Assembly: GCA_022478985.1 (NCBI GenBank)
Contig: JAKSZP010015876.1
Coordinates: forward strand, 1-64,000
Direction of reading: 5' to 3'
DNA from: Massospora cicadina
Lineage: Eukaryota > Entomophthoromycota > Entomophthoromycetes > Entomophthorales > Entomophthoraceae
Length of the DNA: 64,000 nucleotides
The number at the start of each line of letters is the position of its first letter. Positions within the stretch are counted from its first letter, which is position 1. Below the pieces are notes generated by a model that made no database searches, was not told the origin of the DNA, and was given only the letters and a program-made list of their open reading frames with translations. The position numbers and the translations under genes were made by a program. Shown in pieces: positions 9,850 through 20,380 of this stretch.

Positions 9850-11880
9850 TATTCACTGACAATTTCTGATTTGACCTCTTGTTTTCTTTCAACTTGTCAG
9901 GATTTGCTTTTAATGTATTAGCTTATTGCGCTGCCTGTCCCTTTTTAAGATTTTTTTGGGTTCACCTTTTGCCAACATTTTTCTTACTGGATTATCCATT
10001 CCTCCTGGGATGGGCGTGGCACGATCAGTTTGGGACTTGTTCTTTTGTCCATTTTGTAAGCTTCAGGATTTGGGCTAATGAAGGGCTCATCATCCGCTTT
10101 GGGTCATTTGGATGCTTCTTGCTCCCATGCTTCCCTGTGGGAGAAGTCCAACTCCTGTTGATGGTGCTTCATACCCATGACCTCCATTAGGTTACGTGGA
10201 ATCCACTCCTTGGCCTTTGGTCAAAGAAAGATTTTCATCTTACTTTTGTGACCCTGACAATGGGGTCATATTTGTACTCATGGGGTCTTACCTTTTTGAT
10301 AATGTATTGTGCCATTGTGTGGCGGTCTGATAGCGGAACTGGCACACTTGTTTCACATCCTCTTGCTTGACGTAAATGAATCTACTTAATCCAGGCAGGT
10401 ATATGAATAAAGGCATGGATATATTATTTGCCTTCATCCACGGCACTGGTTCATAGAGTGCTTTGATGGTTTGAGGGAAAAGGCATTTTGCAATATAATC
10501 ACCGCCAGATTTCCAGAATTCTTGTACCTCTCCATAATATGACAATTTGGTCTGGATCGCTTCATGCACCCATTCCCTCTCTCAATTAATCAGGAGATTT
10601 TGGAATGTCGCCCATTGTGTGGTCTGGTTCACATACTTAGTCAGCTCCATTCATAAGTAGACTCCCTTATATTTGATGCCAATCTCAAGGAGTTTTTTGA
10701 CCTAGTTTTACCTGGGATTGCTATGTCAATATAGCCACATTTGGGTACCCACTGATGGTTGAAGCTCCCACCTGTCAGCACCTCATTGAGCTCCTGATAA
10801 ATCGACATTATCAGGTCAGACCGCTTCTCCTATACCAGCTGCAAGTGGATTCAGATTGCATCCTTCAGATATGATTTGGGAGCCTAGAAGTCCATGAAGA
10901 CTCCACTTATCAGTTGGCAGATGTATTTGATATGGTTCCCTGCCCTTTTCCATGTGTTTTTGTCAGTTTCAGCTGCTGCTGCGCTGTACAACTTGGATTT
11001 CAGATTAGATTTGGGTAACTCAGTGGGGGTCTTCCCTTTAATTGTCCATCTTAATGATTTATTAAGGCTGAACCACCAATTGAGGAATACTTCGACATGG
11101 CATATGCTAATTCCTTGGCGCTTGATGTTTCTGACCATTTGTGCGCCAATCTCTAGGTTTTTCAACTTGAAGGCATCCATTGGTGAAAATCACAGCTGAT
11201 ACCATAGGAGGGCGGATTCTGGCCCACACATTGGGTGCAGGTACTTTTGGAGGGCTTCCAGCATAATTGAACTACGCTGGACCATACCCTTACTATTACA
11301 CTGTTCCATCAACCATCCATAAAAATTTACACCATGGCAGCTGGTACTCCCACTTTGCACCATTGGAAGGATTATGATGGGGAAATACTTTGGTGACATA
11401 TGGAGCAGCACTAATGGTTCTAGGAAGGATTGTTTCCAGTCCCATATTGTTTTGATTCAGATTCCCACTTTAAGCCATTTTTTTTTTCAGATCAGGGGTC
11501 ATAACCCCTTTCATCACTGTTTCCAGCTGAGTTGAATTTTCATGTTTTATCCATTGTTGAGCTGACATGGGGTAAACCCCACAGCATCCTAATCTGCAGC
11601 TTTGGCCAGTATGGTAAAGTTGCACCAAATTTTTTATTTTGTGACAGAGAACGTCCAGCCCCAGAGAGTTTTTTAAACAGCTTCATTACTCCAAGATCTG
11701 CCAACTCTCAAACTTGATCAATACTGGTTCCCACACAGAACCAGTACTTCATTTCAAATGGGGTGAATCCATAGGTGGACCAGTTGATGGACTCTTCCAG
11801 TGACCAATCCTGGAAGGGCCCCACTCCACTGCCTTCTCCTTTGTCCATCCCATTTTCATCAAGTCAGTTGCGGTGGTGTT
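9850..11880 (-). pseudogene. Unidentified coding remnant upstream of LINE A (ORF1-like)
   Basis: Several minus-strand open stretches (10288-10569, 10884-11180, 11190-11411) separated by stops lie directly upstream of the LINE A endonuclease, followed by a lysine/glutamate-rich part around 9850-10200. Position suggests ORF1 of LINE A, but no RNA-recognition motif or CCHC knuckle is visible, so the assignment is positional only. Confidence 0.4.
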
Positions 11881-12099
11881 GAGAATTTTTATTCTAAATA
11901 ATAGGTGACTTTATTAGTGTTCCAGGCCAAACGTTATGAAGACTGCTGGCCCTTGCTTTTTCACAATAATTGGTGACTTTTCCTTATAAATTTTCAGGGC
12001 AACCTACCAACCCAGCAGACCAACAACTTCTCCTTCTGGGGGAACAACCACTTGTTATGGCTCAGAGGTCCTCTTTTGCTTGTCCAACAATTGTGGTTC

Positions 12100-12300
12100 A
12101 GTGGCCCATAACGACTCCCTCAGTGTTTCTCCCCTTCAATCTTTTCAGTACTTCATTGTTGCTGCTAGTTGCCCAAGTTCCTGAAGGGTTTCCATCTAGG
12201 TCAAGGTTGGGAGTTGGTTGTACCAACCACTCAGGTGTTTTAACCCAGCATATAACCTCTGTGGATCTAGAGTCCCACATCTACAAGCTAAGCTAACCAC
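12100..12300 (-). mobile_element. Possible tRNA-related SINE head
   Basis: On the minus strand from 12300 the sequence ACAGTGGTTAGCTTAGCTTG resembles an A box and is followed about 45 bases later by GGGTTAAAACACCT, a weak B-box-like sequence. No target duplication was found and the region also carries a 60-codon open frame, so a fortuitous match is possible. Confidence 0.25.
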
Positions 12301-12569
12301 TGTTAACTAAAAACTTAATGAAGATGGGAAAACAAATATTATGTATGAAGATTTGAGGATTTATGTATATTTTTATTAGGAGAGAGATCAAATTATATAT
12401 AGGCATATCTTTCCTGTCCATGTCATTGGCATTTATTGCCAGCATTGTCAGCACTCACTGGCGATTCTCCCTTCTTTAGCATTCATCAGCACACTCACTG
12501 GCAATGCTCATCATCCTTGAATGTCCATGATTATGTTGATCTTTGAATCATGATAATCCAAATTAATTA

Positions 12570-13150
12570 AGTATATTGAAATCTTTGGCATAAGTTGCCA
12601 GTGTCAAATTAAACCAACATGCTGTCAGGGATTATTCCCAATACTCTTGTGAAGTCAAAATATATTTTAACTTATTTAATTAAAAGAATTTATTTGACAT
12701 CCTCAGCATAAGTCACCGGTGTTTAATTAAACCAAAATTCTGTCAAGGATTATTCCTGATACTCTTACAAAGTTGAAATGTGATTCACTCAGAATAAGTT
12801 GCCAGTATTCCAAATTAGACAGCAAATTCTTAATCAAGTGATTGATAATGAATACTTCAGCTTTTATGCCAGAAAATTTCACAATCATCTTCACATGGAG
12901 TTGGCATCAGAATAAAATTCTGATGAACTTAAATGATTAGTATTAATGATTTTGACATCCTCAGCATAAATTACTGGTGTTGAAAATGACTGAAAACTCT
13001 ATTGGGATTATTTCCCAATATTTTTGGCATCAATTTTATGTAATTCGTTACTTTTTGATAATATTAATTATCTTGACATCCTTGGCCTCAGTCACTGGTG
13101 TTATGATGCACTAATTTCCTATAGGGAAGATCCCCAATACTTTCTTGATC
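12570..13150. repeat. Degenerate minisatellite, unit roughly 120 bp
   Basis: The block 'tgacatcctcagcataagt' followed by 'accggtgt', then 'gattattcc(c/t)' and 'aatactctt', recurs in diverged form near 12578, 12697, 12790, 12951 and 13074. No coding sequence is supported. The neighbouring 12310-12570 has short internal similarity ('cactggc.atgctcatc') but no clear unit. Confidence 0.5.
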
Positions 13151-13261
13151 CTGCAGATCAAGACAGCTCACCCAACCAAATGGGGAGCATGAATTGGGGT
13201 ATTATCATTAAATAATGAATTAAAATTAGCAAACTAATTGGCAATCATTCTCAGTTAATTA

Positions 13262-13990
13262 CTATAATAATTTCATTAATATGTGAGGAATATCACCTGG
13301 TAAAAATCCAACTGGTGGCCAGCAGGATATGGGTTTATGACCAGTGTAAGGCCTTGGTGGCCTTGAAACTGGCTGCAATCCATGGCAGTGCCTCCTCTGG
13401 GGAGAACGAGGTATTGTACCATTACAGTGCAGTATTGACTGTAATGGTATGTTGAGCCCATCCAAGGGTGGTCAAAATGTTTGGGAACCATTTCACATAA
13501 TTGATTAATTCAGATGGGTTTAGACATGAGCTCCTGATGGCCTGGGTGAATTTCGCTGGTATTCCAGCCTTATTGTACTCCATTTAATTAAGGAGGCCAA
13601 TGCTAGCCACCATCCATGTCTTCACATCCGCTGGCTTCAAGTCTTCCTGAATGGCAGCTTAGATTAGTTTGTGCTTGAGGGGGAGTTTCATCCACTCCAG
13701 GGCATCCTCAGTTCAGATCCTTTACAATTTGAAGAACATTGCCATGTTGAGTGATATCTGGGTGCCAAGGTAGCGTTTGGCGGCCCCAGCAGAAAATTTA
13801 TGATCCTGCCATATGGATGCAATGGTGGGTGTAATATTCTTTGAGATCCACTGCATCACTGTTGAGTACAGGAATTGCAGGGTCTCCCATTACTTAACCC
13901 TTTCAGTCATATTCAAAAAAATCATCCGTTCTTTGGCCTTAAATTTGGCATAAATTTCTTAGCTGGCGTTCACTTTTTTTGTAAGCATTT
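13262..13990 (-). pseudogene. LINE ORF1-like remnant
   Basis: Minus-strand peptide stretches run from about 13990 to 13262. The central part is the homologue of the plus-strand fragment at 5266-5480, including a shared in-frame stop. This could be the N-terminal part of LINE A ORF1, separated from the rest by the minisatellite and SINE-like sequence at 12.1-13.2 kb. No domain is recognised. Confidence 0.4.
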
Positions 13991-13994
13991 TGGT

Positions 13995-14125
13995 CTTGTC
14001 CATAACATAATTATCTAGTAGATTTGGTCTTTGTCCATAACATAAATTTTTGGTAAATTTGGTCCTTGTCTATAACATAATTTTTTGTTAAATTTGGTCC
14101 TTGTCCATAGCATAAATTTGGGTAA
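13995..14125. repeat. Tandem repeat, about 38-bp unit, 3-4 copies
   Basis: The unit 'cataacataaatttttggta' + 'aatttggtccttgtc' repeats three to four times with small changes. There is no coding content. Confidence 0.75.
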
Positions 14126-14334
14126 ACTTTGAAATAAAAACATGTTACAAAAAGTAAATTTAAAATTAATTTTTTTTGTTTATTATGATACTTTTCAAAG
14201 CAGTCAACTGCACACAAAGTAACTGAATATTTTTCACAGGCCATCCAAACACTTTTCATTTTAAAACTCAAGATGCAATATATATATCCTTCTGTTATCC
14301 AGCTTTACAGGGAAATATATAACACTAAAGCTTG

Positions 14335-14527
14335 AATGCATATATGCATTTTTAGATTTACATGCCCGTTGGTTTTTGGATGCATATATGCGTTTTTAGA
14401 TTGACTGACTCTTTGGTTTTTAGACGCATATATGCGTTTTTAGATTTACATACCATCAGTTTTTAGATGCATATATGCGTTTTTAGATTTGCATCACCCC
14501 CATTTTTTAAGTGCATATATGCATCAA
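14335..14527. repeat. Tandem repeat with palindromic core TGCATATATGCA
   Basis: About five units of roughly 45 bp, each with a GCATATATGC-type palindrome followed by 'gtttttagatt' and a variable spacer. The array ends only about 35 bp before the left LTR of E1. Confidence 0.8.
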
Positions 14528-14561
14528 ATGATTGAAAAGGGTTAATTTAATGAGAGGATAC

Positions 14562-15990
14562 TGTCATGGAAATGGTAGAAGAAGTTTAGACTGGCCTGCC
14601 AGTCAGGATGCATAAGCACCCAAAAAGCAAGCCAGAATTCCAGAGGCATTGCTGACCAAATGACGTTATATGGATCAAGGCATTGGGAAATGACAAATTG
14701 TTGGTGTAACACAACAGTGAGTATGATCCTGACGACAAACCAAAATAAGCCCACTCCCTTCCCAGGGGTCTTGCTGCAGGGGGTGGGATCACAGCGATAG
14801 TTTCAATAATTTCATCAGCATAGGGAGTCATTTCAACTGGGGAGACAAGGAGATGAATTCTCTCTTGCAGTTGGTGGACATAAGGCCACAAGATCCCCAT
14901 GTACTGTTGACAGAAGTTCATGATAGCGGGGTTATAGAGCCAAAAGTATTTGACTCTCTGAATCCAATCAGCAATGGAGGGGGCATAGTGACCACAAGTA
15001 CTGGTAGAGCCCATCTGGTATATGGACCAACAGGCCACCAGGGAAACACCATCAGGGATGCGGTCAGAGGGAACAATCCAATAAAGAAATTGATTGGTTT
15101 TTTCAGGCAAAATTTTATTGAAGGAAAAGAAAGAAAATTGACCAACAATTTTCTCAGTGCAATGCAACTGATTGTAAAGTGGTTGATTGGGGTAGTGACA
15201 AGCCAGGATTGGGGCCCTCAATTTTGACCTAACTGGCGAATTATTTGGTAATGGGCGGGTTTATTCCCTGGGAACTAACATCAAAAAACTTGGCGGCGGG
15301 CTGAGTCACTGTTGTTTGACCTTGAATGTCGAAACTGAGGCTCAGCTGCATTTCTGATGGTTGGAGCAAAGGCGTTTGGCCCAATGAGTGACAGGAATCC
15401 CCCAAGGCCACCCCACATAGGGGCAGGTCCATTTGGTTGGTAATGAGTTTGGGACGCCCAACCCACCCGCACTCAGTCACTGGGCCATTCATTTGATCAG
15501 TGGCATTGCATTGTCTGCAGCGCCCAAATTATCCATGGGGGACTTTGAACCCTTGTCAATGATGTCCAATGTTATAGCTTGCCCATTGAGGATGATCCTT
15601 GACAACTTTGGTAGGGAGGTGATTTGTTCAATCAGCATATTGGTCAAATTGAAACCGTTGGGCGTTCTGGCTGATAACTCAGTCTTCATGCCTTTCCAGC
15701 CATTTGAGATCCAAACATTGGTCAGATTGCCACTCAAATTAGATCCAATTAATTTTAATTCAACATTCTCAGTGCAGATTTCACTGATTCCCTGTAACAG
15801 TTCTACTGAGGTGGGTTTGGGTACTGGGGGTGGAATCCAAAGTGGAAGAGATGTTACCCAGCGCTCATCTACTATGCGAGCAATATTGCCCTGAGTAATG
15901 AGGGGTACCACCATCCTATTCAGTGCCTTCTTACTCAGAAATGGGATAATGGCCCAATCAACAGCCAGGGGACGTTCCCCAGGACTTACA
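14562..15990 (-). repeat. E1 3' LTR (1429 bp)
   Basis: On the minus strand it begins TGTAAGTCCTGGGGAACG and ends TTTCCATGACA. It matches 20764-22190 over its whole length with scattered substitutions and small indels. The pol frame enters it and continues 166 codons; further frames within it are described separately. Confidence 0.95.
14586..15221 (-). CDS. LTR-resident open frame, 211 codons
   Basis: An uninterrupted minus-strand frame in the 3' LTR. Residues of roughly 60-110 (ADWIQRVKYF...QQYMGILW) match a frame in the E2 LTRs (NWAYYAKILL...QKDIGILW and VNWVYHVKYL...QQDISILW), so at least that section was under coding constraint. The E1 5' LTR copy is broken by a one-base change into 20991-21422 and 20788-20994. 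The last ~55 residues lie in a different frame from the conserved 'EFWLAFWVL' segment, so the true product probably included a frame change here. No known domain; several stretches are hydrophobic. Confidence 0.45.
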   Translation of the reverse strand: MRAPILACHYPNQPLYNQLHCTEKIVGQFSFFSFNKILPEKTNQFLYWIVPSDRIPDGVSLVACWSIYQMGSTSTCGHYAPSIADWIQRVKYFWLYNPAIMNFCQQYMGILWPYVHQLQERIHLLVSPVEMTPYADEIIETIAVIPPPAARPLGREWAYFGLSSGSYSLLCYTNNLSFPNALIHITSFGQQCLWNSGLLFGCLCILTGRPV

Positions 15991-16730
15991 TTACCCTTTC
16001 CTTTTTCCAGAGGAAGGACCCCGCCAGTGGGAAACTGCATCAGGGCCACATTCTTATGCACCTTGGGTAACTTGATTGCCATAATCATCACAACTTTTTT
16101 TTTGGGGGGGGGGCAGGGAGCATCGGGGTGGTATGTGTGAAATGCTTTGACCAGATACATGCAATTTGCACAATTGCGCGCTTTGACCCAACTGTTTTCA
16201 TAGGCCGGATACCCTTTCCAGGCCATGAGATATTGTACAGAACGTAGGGATTTCTGGGATGCCAGGATAGCCTCTACTTCGGCTTCTTCACCATTTTCAA
16301 TGACAATCAGTTCTGGTTCTGTGGGAATTGTACCCTTGAAGGGCGACAGCTGGGAAACCTGGAAAACAGGATGTTGCTTCCAATGTGCAGGGAGCTTCAG
16401 TTGGAACGCCCCTTTCCCCAGTACCTCCTCCACCAAATGGGGACCTGAGCGTTTACTAGCAAATTTGAGGGAAGGGGCTTGAATTTTTAAGTGACAGGTA
16501 TCAAGCATGATGCAGGAACCCACCATAAAATCGTGACCCAGAAGATGCTTACAATCTGCAAACTGCTTGTAGTCATCTATGGCTTTAGTGAGGTGTTCCC
16601 GCACTAAGGCTTGAGTCAATCTGATATGGGCAGCGTGGTCCGCGGCATCTTGAACCTCTGGCTGCAAGCATGGTCTGACCAAAAGTGAAGGATTGTAACC
16701 CAACGTTGCTTCATAAGGGGAAAACCCCAT
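15489..16730 (-). CDS. E1 integrase C-terminus, chromodomain and LTR-encoded extension
   Basis: This 413-residue open stretch begins in the integrase C-terminal region (the start Met is only the first in the open interval). Residues ~95-135 are the 'GPHLVEEVLGKGAFQLKLP' module typical of chromoviruses; residues ~151-200 are a chromodomain (EVEAILASQ, VQYLMAWKGYP, NSW), which in this family steers integration to histone marks. Residues 241-247 (LEKGKGN) are encoded by the polypurine tract, and from about residue 247 the frame continues inside the 3' LTR to a stop at 15489. The extension, with VDERWVT-LPLWIPP, is conserved in E2. Its function is unknown. Upstream parts of pol are broken. Confidence 0.8.
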   Translation of the reverse strand: MGFSPYEATLGYNPSLLVRPCLQPEVQDAADHAAHIRLTQALVREHLTKAIDDYKQFADCKHLLGHDFMVGSCIMLDTCHLKIQAPSLKFASKRSGPHLVEEVLGKGAFQLKLPAHWKQHPVFQVSQLSPFKGTIPTEPELIVIENGEEAEVEAILASQKSLRSVQYLMAWKGYPAYENSWVKARNCANCMYLVKAFHTYHPDAPCPPPKKKVVMIMAIKLPKVHKNVALMQFPTGGVLPLEKGKGNVSPGERPLAVDWAIIPFLSKKALNRMVVPLITQGNIARIVDERWVTSLPLWIPPPVPKPTSVELLQGISEICTENVELKLIGSNLSGNLTNVWISNGWKGMKTELSARTPNGFNLTNMLIEQITSLPKLSRIILNGQAITLDIIDKGSKSPMDNLGAADNAMPLIK

Positions 16731-16739
16731 GGATGCGTG

Positions 16740-17690
16740 GGTCCCATTATTGTAAGCGAACTAGGTGAGAGGGAGGTCATTGGCCCAAGTATCCTGCGCA
16801 GCTGCAGCATAGCAACGCAGGTACTGTTCAAGGACTTGATTGACCCGCTTGGTCTGCCCATTGGACTGAGGATGATACGCCGTGGATCAACAGGGGAATA
16901 TTTTCAGAATTGATAGGAGTTCACTCCAAAAGTGCGCGGTGAACTGTGAACCACAGTCGCTGATGATCTCCTGGGGAGACTAAGCATCAAAAACACATGG
17001 CGTATGAAAAGGTGGGCAGTTTCTTCCAACATTATTGCAGAAGTACAAGGTATAAAAAGGGAAAAATTTTGTGAAGCGATCCACCACTACCATCACCACT
17101 GTGAACCTGTTAAAACAGGGGAGCTCAATGATAAAGTCCATGGACACCGATATCCATGGGCCCTCCGCCTGTTGTTAGAGGTGCAGGAGGCCATTTTTCC
17201 CGGAGTAATCCTACTTAGCCCTGGTGCAAGTAACACAATCAGCAATCCAGGCCAGAACCTCTTTAGTCAGACCCGCCCAATTGAAGGTCCTCTTGATCAA
17301 ATTGATGCATTTTTTGTTGCCAGGATGTCTGACTGTGGGGGGATCATGATGTGCATGGAATACCTCCAGTCAGAAGGAGGGGGGAACCCAGATGCGAGAC
17401 TGAAAGTAAATGAGTCCCACCTCTAAGGAGTATAGGGAATGTTTGTGACTCAGGTGAGCCAACTGCTCAACCAACTCCACGCCCTCAGGGCAGGCCATTT
17501 GACTGGCCAAAACCTGAGCCACTAGCGGGGTGTCAGGAGCCAAAGCAACGGATGAGATGATGGGGGGAACAATTGAAAAAATTTGGGCAATAGGAATCAT
17601 GGTAATGAGGTTCACTTCCTCAGGTCTGAGGAACAGTGGGCGGGGCTGCAGCTTAGGAAATTGGGAAGTACATTGAGCGCACCTTTTATG
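16740..17690 (-). pseudogene. E1 integrase core
   Basis: In minus-strand frames broken by stops and shifts: C-x2-C of the zinc-binding region (CVTCTRAK), SVSMDFIIELP with the first catalytic Asp near 17130, VVVDRFTKF, SDCGSQFTAHF with the second Asp near 16940-16970, and [22 protein letters not shown] with the catalytic Glu near 16810-16880. The DD-E triad is visible but the frame is interrupted at several points, including by the junction with the SINE at 17707. Confidence 0.85.
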
Positions 17691-17707
17691 AATTTTTATT
17701 TAAAGTT

Positions 17708-17993
17708 TTAAATTTATTCAAGGTGGGCCGACCTGGGGATGATACCGCACCAATTAGGGAAGTGAAGAAAATGGGAAAGGAGGATAAAACCCAGAAAACC
17801 TCCATGCACAGCATATATGATAGGCCAGGAACTCCATGGACTGCCTTTGCTATTTGCTATCTCAGTTTGGGGCATTGGTGCGCAAAACCAACACAGTCAA
17901 AATTATCCCCTACCCAAAGTCCATTAGTGGGATCAAACTCGGGAGGCAGTGGTAGAGGGTCCATATTCTACCACTGGGGTATCCTCCCTTTTC
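17708..17993 (-). mobile_element. tRNA-derived SINE-B inserted in E1 RNase H
   Basis: The 286-bp body is flanked by the exact 12-bp repeat TTATTTAAAGTT (17696-17707 and 17994-18005). On the minus strand it starts with a tRNA-like head (A-box region ACCCCAGTGGTAGAATATGG, B box GAGTTTGATCCC) and ends with a tail GGTCGGCCCACCTTGAATAA followed by ATTTAAAA. The tail matches SINE-A and the LINE1/LINE2 3' ends. Removing it restores the frame FNFK/KFIKGALNV of RNase H, matching E2 (NFKYEFIKGALNV). A second copy is at 39440-39737. Confidence 0.88.
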
Positions 17994-18005
17994 TTATTTA
18001 AAGTT

Positions 18006-19210
18006 GAAACTGCACAGGTCCCAATAGGTTTGGGCTTGCCAATGCGCCAATTTTTGGGGTTTTCAAAAATACAAAAGGGCCTGGTGATCTGTACGGACTG
18101 TTAATTCATGTTGTGCGCCCTGCAACAGATACCACCAATATGTTAATGCCCATGTGACTGCTGCCAATTTCTTGTCATAAATGGCCCAAGACTTCTCTGT
18201 GGCCGTGTACTTCCAGGAAAAGTATGTGACTGGATGTTCTAAACCCTCATGCTACTGAAGCAACACCCTCCCACTGCTATCAATGAGGCATCACATGCAA
18301 CAATATATGACTTAGTGGGATCAGCATGCTTCAAAATGGGAGGAGACATGAACAACTCTTTGATTGATTTGAACGCCTGCTGACACTTGGGTGTCCACCA
18401 AAATGGTACGTTTTTTCCTGTAAGGGGGTGGAGCGGTGTGGTCAGCTGGGAAAGTGCCAGGGAAATTTTTTTTAAAAAATGATGGTTCCCAAGAAAATCC
18501 AAAGTTGTTTTTGCATAGTCAGGGTTGGCCATTCTTGGATTGCGTCTAACTTGTTGGGGGGGATTGCATAACCATCTTTGAGGATGAGGTTCCCAAGGAA
18601 GGTAACCTCCTCCTTATAAAACTTGCATTTGGAAGACTTGACAAACAAGCCTGTCTTATGTAAGGTGGCCACCACTGCTTCCAAGTCAGTAGCATGTTGT
18701 TCAGGAGTTGGGGAGTGAACCAGGATATCATCAATGTATGCAACTGCACAGGTAAACAGGAGGTCACCCAATACATTTTTGATCATATGTTGAAATGTAG
18801 AGGGAGCATTTTTCAGCCTGAAGGGCATAACACAGAATTAAAAAATTCCACGATTTGTCCATATTGCTGTTAACCATTCCTGCCCTTCCATTACCTGAAT
18901 TTGGTTGAAGGCGTTCACCAAATCAGTTTAGAGGATACATGGGATTTGGCGATTGCCTGGCTGATTATCTGCTCCAGAGGCAGGGGGTAGGGATCAGAAA
19001 CCATTATTTTGTTTAAATGGCCATAATCCACGCAGGGGCGTAGAGCACCATCCGCTTTTTGGTGAAGAGAATGGGGGAGGCAATGGGCGAGGTCTCCTTG
19101 AACAACCATCCTTTTCTCAGCATATCATCCAACCAGGTATTGAGTGCAGCTTCTTCCTCCGCTGTATGGGGATACAATGGACAGTTGATGTTCACCAACT
19201 CCACGGTTGT
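18006..19210 (-). pseudogene. E1 reverse transcriptase and RNase H
   Basis: Minus-strand blocks in order: INCPLYPHTAEEEAALNTWL, DGALRPCVDYGHLNKI near 19030-19060, PFRLKNAPSTFQHM near 18800, the catalytic YIDDILVHSPT near 18715-18745, CKFYKEEVTFLGN near 18600, the connection PLTGKNVPFWWTPKCQQAFK, and RNase H start YIVACDASLIAVGG near 18270-18310. The blocks sit in different frames and an in-frame stop follows the palm N-terminus, so the enzyme is not made as such. The remaining RNase H part continues past the SINE to about 17640. Confidence 0.88.
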
Positions 19211-19478
19211 TCAAAACCCACAATTGAACCTAGTGTGTGGGGCAGGTGATCTGCCTTTTCCAAGTTGAAGATTCTCCGATAGTGCAATAAGCTCTTAGGA
19301 AAATTGGCCGGAATGCCCACAGGAGTGACTAGGGAAGTGATAAAACTGGTTCCTTGTATCTTTTTAAGGGTGTCAATCAAGGTAAATTCTCCCTCCAGAT
19401 GATCATTGGTAAACGACAACATATTAGACTCCAAGTGAATCTTAACATGTTGTCAGCGCCACCACCCCACACCTAAGA

Positions 19479-19832
19479 TCACCGAAACACCAGGTTCAGC
19501 ATGGCCAAAAAATAATCGCAGAAGCTGAACTGGTGGATTGAAAAAGGTACCAGTTGGTGAACAACATACGAGGTCTGGGAAGCAAATGAGGCCACCATCA
19601 CTGAGGGACCCACATCCATTTCCAGCTCTAATTGTTGAGCCAACTCAACACTCATGAAGTTTCCTGCAGCTCTGGTATCCACCAGGGCCTCAAAGGAAAC
19701 ATGATGCAAACTGACACTGATCTTCATGGGCAATAGAAAATAAGCAAAGTTTTGTTTATTGGAAGCTTTGACCAACTCTTTTGCGACTGAAGAAATAACT
19801 GGCATATTGGGGGTAAGGTAGGGGGCTTTCAC
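19479..19832 (-). pseudogene. E1 aspartic protease with altered active site
   Basis: The frame reads VSFEALVDTRAAGNFMSVELAQQL. The Asp-Thr-Gly active site has become Asp-Thr-Arg, while the related element E2 keeps DTG (FEALVDTGTMGNFMSLELA). A retroviral-type protease with this change is expected to be inactive. It lies between gag and the RT as normal for Ty3/gypsy. Confidence 0.8.
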
Positions 19833-19839
19833 CAGAGTG

Positions 19840-20380
19840 AATATAGGGAGTACAAGGGTGAGGGAAATGACTTCCTACATCTGGGCCATAACAGACTCAT
19901 TTATAGGTGACTCTGTATTGACCAACTCAGACACAGAGGTTATGACAGGATCAGTACCCAGATCTACCGCTAGTTTGGAGATAGGCGCGTCATCTGCGTC
20001 TACTTTGGGTAACCAGATCATAAAATTTCCCTTTTGATGATGGGTAACATGGCGGGGAAGGCATTAATGGTGGTCGCGGTAGCACATAATGATATACTGA
20101 TCCTTGGATGGTGGACCAGGCCTTGTGATGAGTGGAACCTGAATCCAGCCTGATCTAAAGACTGCCTGAAGCATATTAATAGAGAGACCCAACATGAGGG
20201 CCAGTTCACGGAAGGTAGAGATCAAAGAACCCAGGCTAGGAGCCTCAGCTATGGCATAGATCAGTCTTATAAGTGGTTTGATTGTGACACAGGGGGTTTC
20301 AGGGCAGCTGACATGACAGCCATCAGTGGGGTGGGGTCTCCTGCTTGTGAGGAGGAGCGCAAAAGGCCTGTAACCCAATG
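19840..20380 (-). pseudogene. E1 gag distal region
   Basis: Minus-strand fragments such as SLGSLISTFRELALMLGLS align by position with the E2 segment at 26200-26330 (MVSLVAAFHEQPQRLIFLE). The upstream gag frame ends in KPPVSQSNHL at 20267, overlapping this one in another frame. No CCHC knuckle is seen. Confidence 0.5.

Noticed and set aside
14853..15894. Plus-strand open frames of 124-153 codons inside the E1 LTR (also in the 5' LTR)
   Set aside because: They are antisense to the conserved minus-strand frames and show no motif; taken as shadows.
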